From the NCBI GenBank assembly GCA_029573495.1, contig JAKQEI010000061.1, forward strand, positions 1 through 45,345: DNA of 45,345 nt. Direction: 5' to 3'. This stretch comes from Bacteroidota bacterium (GTDB taxonomy: Bacteria > Bacteroidota > Bacteroidia > Flavobacteriales_F > PHOS-HE28). A program made the translations under genes and the position numbers. The notes under the pieces were generated by a model that ran no database searches, had not been told where the DNA came from, and saw only the letters and a list, made by a program, of their open reading frames with translations. Below are positions 41,366 to 45,345 of this stretch, piece by piece (positions within the stretch are counted from its first letter, which is position 1; each line of letters begins with the position of its first letter).

Positions 41366-42460
41366 TCAGTCGCATTCCGGACCGTAGGACCCGCCGGCTT
41401 TGCTCACTTGGAACACTTTTCCCCCTATGAGGTAACTCCACTCATCATCGCCGAACTGGATGTTCCAATTCACCTCCTGGCCATCGTAGGTATAAATGGT
41501 CAGTAAGAGTCGCCCGTCATGGCGTTCAATATCCCAAGTACCGATCGCCCGGTTCTTCGTAGTCCCGGACATGGACCCCACATCAGAGACATTGCCCTGC
41601 GTATTAACTCGCTCAGCCTGGATCAGCATATCCGAACCATAGGTCCAGCTTCCCACTCCGCTGGGGCATAATTGGAATCGCTCCATGCTCGTTTGTGAGG
41701 AATTCCCGAAACTGGCGTTTGAGACCGTGGTGTTGAGTTTCACCAACGCCAAACCCGTCAACGCCTGCCGCATGCGCGTTTCCTCCGCATCCCGCTTTCG
41801 GGTGCCGATCGCCGTCCGTCGCGCCTCCATTTCCCGCCTTTGCTTTTGCTCCGCCGCACGCGTGGCTTCCAACTCTTGTGCTGCCGAGAGGTGTACAACC
41901 CCGTCCATTAGCGAAAGCAGGCGTTGCTTTGCCAGCGCGTAGAGGGTTTCGTCAGCATGGGTAAAATACGCCACACCTGCAAAGGTTCCTTTCTCATGTC
42001 CAGCCTCCCAAAGGTTGATGCGGTACTCATCCGTAACGCCTGAACCGGGTGCGCCAAAGAAGGTCGCGAACGCGGTCCTGTTGTTGCCCCAGTCCTCGGT
42101 CTGTCCATTGGTGATCACCAGCTTGTCTCCCACAGGAACACCCTGAACGAAGCGCTGGAACAGCCCTTCAGGATCCAATTCCCAATTCAAGGAGAAACCC
42201 ATGGAACCATCCTTCATGCGAAAAAGTACTTCGGTGCTCTTCACCTCCATCGTGCGATCATCCAGCACTGGCAGGTACACGCCCAATTGAGGGATATACT
42301 GCTTGCCTGGTCTGGCGAATGGGTCTTGCTCGGCATATTCACCCATCTCTGCAGTATCATTCGCCATGCTGTTGCCAGGGTCCGTACTGGAGGAGCATGC
42401 AAGGATCATCAGGCCGAGTAGCATCATCGGCATGGCAGTGATCGAGGTTCGGTGTTCCAT
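41366..42460 (-). CDS. Lipoprotein of unknown function
   Basis: 364 residues. The signal peptide carries a lipobox (LMILAC, Cys22) followed by Ser/Thr, so it is a lipoprotein. The N-terminal globular region (about 50-170) is followed by a charged coiled coil (about 175-215; EATRAAEQKQRREMEARRTAIGTRKRDAEETRMRQ) and a beta-rich C-terminal module with Trp at regular intervals (GSWTYGSDML, IGTWDIERHDGRLLLTIYTYDG, WNIQFGDDEWSYLIGGKVF), which looks like a single-domain lipocalin-like or 'META'-type sheet. Not recognised. AT content is a little higher than in most neighbours. Confidence 0.75.
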   Translation of the reverse strand: MEHRTSITAMPMMLLGLMILACSSSTDPGNSMANDTAEMGEYAEQDPFARPGKQYIPQLGVYLPVLDDRTMEVKSTEVLFRMKDGSMGFSLNWELDPEGLFQRFVQGVPVGDKLVITNGQTEDWGNNRTAFATFFGAPGSGVTDEYRINLWEAGHEKGTFAGVAYFTHADETLYALAKQRLLSLMDGVVHLSAAQELEATRAAEQKQRREMEARRTAIGTRKRDAEETRMRQALTGLALVKLNTTVSNASFGNSSQTSMERFQLCPSGVGSWTYGSDMLIQAERVNTQGNVSDVGSMSGTTKNRAIGTWDIERHDGRLLLTIYTYDGQEVNWNIQFGDDEWSYLIGGKVFQVSKAGGSYGPECD

Positions 42461-42532
42461 GATCGGTTCAGCGGAGTGCTGGTTCGTTGATCACGACTGA
42501 TTCGGCACACCGATCACCACTTGGGATATGGT

Positions 42533-45205
42533 TCACCGGCCGATGAACAACCGCTTCACATGAGGTCCTTCATCGAGCACGATACGCACCAGGTAGGCCC
42601 CGGACGCCAGAGACCCCACATCCATGGAAGCGGACTGGCCCAACTTGCTATTCGAATGCAGTATCCGCCCTGATGCATCCAATAACTCAACGTTGTTGAA
42701 TGGCATGTCAGCGTATACGGTCAGTAAGTGCGAGGCACCATCAAGTGACACAAGCCAAGCCGGGCCGTTATCGACATCCAGCACTCCGACTGTGGAATCT
42801 ATCTCGAGTTCTAGCGTATCTGCGCAGTCGTTCGCGTCCACCACCACTACGCTGTAAACGCCTCCAGCAAGTCCGACGAGGTCCTGCGAGCTACTTCCAT
42901 TGCTCCAGTTGAAGGTGTATGGCGGCACACCACCGGAAACCTGGAGGATGATCGAACCATCAGATCCGTTCACTTCGTCGTTCACATTGGCCGTGACAAG
43001 GAGTGGCGCGGACTCGAGCACTGCGCCTTCAGCGGTCGAAATACAGCCGTTGTCGTCTGTAACCGTTACCGAATAGGAACCAGCGACAAGGTTGGTTATG
43101 TCCTCGGTACTTTCTCCGTTGCTCCAATTAATGCTGTACGGAGTGATGCCACCGGAAACATCAAGATCAAGGCTGCCAGCAGCAGTTCCATAGCAAATGG
43201 CCGCATCGGGTTCTTGAATGTCAGCTACCAGAGGTAGTGGAGAAGTAAGTGAGAATGTGACTGAAGAACTGCCTGAACAGGTTCCAAGAAGGCTGTTGCC
43301 GGTCGCTTGGTATACGATACCCCCGGATAGCCCTGTGACTTGGGCGCCACTTCCTCCACCCGGTGCTGGGTTCCATGAGATCGTGGTGAGACTTCCGCCC
43401 CCTGTGGTCAAGATGTTGGCCGATCCATCTGCAGCACCTGCGCAGCTTGGGTCCGTGGTCGTCACGAATAGTTCCAAGGTGGTGCAGAAGATCGCGTAGA
43501 AACCTTCTCTGGAGTCGTTCAGTGGTGCGGTCACATCCCATGCATCAGGGGTAAGGAGGAAGTCATCCAATGAACTGAATTCGTCTTGTTGGGCTTCGCC
43601 AGCTATGAACAAGCGTCCTTGTGGAGTAACTGCGACGGCATGCACTTCATCCTCTAGAAAGCCTCCATAGTAGGAGCCCCACATTCGTTCGCCGTTCGGG
43701 TCCAGGCGGGCAAAAAAACCTGAACGGACCCCTTGCCCGGGATTACCTGGCTGTATTCCATCCGACGATGCGATGGAGAAATAGGGATCCAATGGCACGA
43801 GATCCAAGTGACAACTCGTCACTCCACCGATATATATACTTCCGGCACCATCAATAGCACAGGAATAGATCCTTGTTTCTCCATTCGGACCGGTATAGTA
43901 TCTTCCCCATATCCTTTGTCCTTGGGCACTGAACTTAACGACCATGCCATTGTAGTCATCGTTCGGTGATGAATAGAACGGTGCACCGAAAGAAGCAATA
44001 CCCGTTTCCGACTTTGTAGAGCCTACTACGACCACATTGCCTGTAGGATCAACTCCCACGTCACGGATAAATTCCTCACGATCGCCACCGCAGTAAGTGC
44101 CCCAAGTACGTTGACCATTGGGGGTGAAACGCATGAGATAGGCATCTGTACCACCTGCAAGGACTACTTGCTGGGTACCAGAAGTTGTCACCCCGGACGT
44201 AATGGAAGTACTGCCACCAACATAGATCGAACCGGTCGAGGACAGGGCAACTCCTTGCGCGCTACCATGTAGGTATGTGCTCCACACCAGTCCTCCGCTT
44301 GCGTCCAATTTTGCTAGAAAACCATTGTTCCCTGAAGTGTTCGGTGGCGTTGTAAGGAAGCTTCCCGGAGTTGCTATCGATTGACCGGAGGTTGTTAGTC
44401 CCACCAGATACTCCGTGCCATTGGCATCAGAAACGATGCTGTTCCCGATGTCGTCACCAGTTCCGCCAAAGTATGTGCCATACGTTCGTTGACCAGTGCT
44501 ATTGTTGAACCAGACGATAAAGGCATCAAAAGTTCCACCACCAAAGGTGCCTTGGTAGGCTGCCGGACTAGCGATGCCAGTAGTTGAACTCGTCCGACCA
44601 GTGACAGCCGTACGGTCGTTGAAACGGAGGTACATATCGTACACTTCGTCGAATCCACTTCCGCCGAAGTAAGTTCCCCAAACACGGTCGGTGTGGCCGG
44701 TCATCCTTGCAATGAACCCATCAAACCCGCCATTGATCGTGTTGTCGAATGTTCCGGTAGTAGCGATCATGGTTGGTGAGGCTGTAGCTCCTGCGATCAA
44801 CAGGTCATTCCCCGACAAAGGCTGAATGGAATGGATCACATCAGTGAAATTGCCACCGAAATAGGTCCCCCCGGTTCGAATCGCTGGGTCAATAACGAGT
44901 GCCTTGGAAGGGTCACGTCCGTGAACGTTGAAGGTCAATCCGTTCTCTCGCACTTCCCATGACGCAGCAAGTGCTTTGCCATCTTGGAATACGATCGGCG
45001 GTTCTTCAGTCACATCTCCTAGTGGCGTTGTCAGCCGCACAGCACCGTTTGATTCCGATCGAACCAATGCTCCTGATACCTTTAACTCTATCACATCGAT
45101 GTCAGCATACGGCTCCACGAGATAGTCGTATTTCAACTGACCTTTTACTGAGTAATAGCGTATGTCGATGCCCGGATAGATGTTCTTCTTGACGATATCC
45201 CCGTA
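42533..45205 (-). pseudogene. DUF7948/SBBP T9SS cargo gene, 5' end missing
   Basis: The open frame (about 890 codons) begins inside a conserved N-terminal domain: the codons before the only candidate start (TTG at 45136) read VKKNIYPGIDIRYYSVKGQL, a conserved segment of the DUF7948 domain, and a TGA (45208-45206) cuts it off. The signal peptide and the first half of the domain are missing. The rest is intact: SBBP blades with repeated TYFGG motifs (about 100-540), two SprB-like modules (ISWNPAPGGG, ITPYSINWSNGESTEDITNL, VPPYTFNWSNGSSSQDLVGL) and a T9SS sorting domain (GAYLVRIVLDEGPHVKRLFIG). Without a signal it should not be exported, so it is treated as broken. Confidence 0.75.
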
Positions 45206-45345
45206 TCAGTGGTGTCCGGGTAAAGTGTGAAGGTGTGTAAAAGTTGAAGGGGGCGTGAGCCCCCTTCGGTGTGTAGGTTCATGGTGTCTGACGCCAAGAG
45301 CCGAACACATGAGCCAAGGTAGCCTGTTTAGCGGACAGCCGGTGC
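45206..45345. other. Foreign segment joined to the broken cargo gene; possible insertion-sequence end
   Basis: From 45206 the sequence no longer encodes the expected N-terminal half of the cargo protein. It starts with AGTGGTGTCCGGGTAAAG, reminiscent of transposon ends, contains a terminator hairpin reading on the minus strand, and then a short open frame on the minus strand that could be a gene end, cut by the window edge. Identity cannot be settled from 140 bp. Confidence 0.4.
45236..45267 (-). terminator. Rho-independent terminator at the junction
   Basis: A perfect 9-bp stem (45246-45254 with 45259-45267) with a 4-nt loop; the minus-strand sequence after the stem is AACTTTTAC. It would stop transcription coming from beyond the window before it enters the broken cargo gene. 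Confidence 0.7.

Noticed and set aside
42533-45136. Complete gene starting at TTG 45136.
   Set aside because: Conserved residues continue upstream of this codon and no signal peptide follows it, so it is not a true start.

Overview
The window comes from a GC-rich member of the Bacteroidota, most like a Flavobacteriales-type environmental lineage (a guess from gene content). The evidence is: several secreted proteins ending in a type IX secretion (T9SS) C-terminal sorting domain; promoters of the Bacteroidota form TTG-N17..22-TAnnTTTG; small proteins resembling the N-terminus of the gliding motor protein GldL; and few Shine-Dalgarno sites. There is no prophage, plasmid backbone or CRISPR array.

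Layout. 1-9.7 kb: an AIM24-family protein, a small phage-holin-like membrane protein, a PDZ/T9SS protein, an S4 RNA-binding protein, tRNA-Arg(CCG), typA, two T9SS cargo proteins (a propeller-type protein and a ThuA-like protein) and a secreted alpha-alpha toroid protein. 9.7-16.8 kb: a membrane-anchored metallo-hydrolase, a second-type DnaE polymerase with repeat elements in frame, and a NarL-type response regulator with its TPR histidine kinase. 16.8-25.2 kb: an ABC ATPase plus a permease fused to an M1 aminopeptidase, then two T9SS propeller-type proteins. 25.2-31.4 kb: tetR followed by a TolC-adaptor-RND efflux operon. 31.4-37.1 kb: a T9SS protein, a mini membrane protein, dinB bracketed by inverted repeats, an operon of two ORF6N-domain proteins and a LexA-like XRE/S24 regulator, and a YwqK/MORN-type protein. 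37.1-45.3 kb: two GldL-like mini proteins, a VOC protein, an acidic-tailed protein, a deoxyhypusine-synthase-like enzyme and arginine decarboxylase (polyamines), a lipoprotein, and a large T9SS cargo gene cut off near the right edge of the window.

The most interesting material concerns the error-prone polymerase genes. First, dnaE and the ORF6N/XRE-S24 operon carry the same operator core, GACG-N7-CGTC, beside Bacteroidota promoters. The XRE/S24 protein keeps the Ala-Gly cleavage site and the Ser/Lys dyad of LexA. Together they look like an SOS-like regulon that would also include dinB. Second, a class of palindromes whose arms are tandem 7-8 bp units recurs with different unit sequences (GGCAGTA, GGTTGTC, GGGTGCGA, GATCAGAC). 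Three such elements or arrays lie in frame inside dnaE, and two inverted copies bracket dinB exactly. A third clear regulatory result is a TetR operator, TTAAC-GGT-GTTAA, found at the same position in the promoters of both tetR and the efflux operon.
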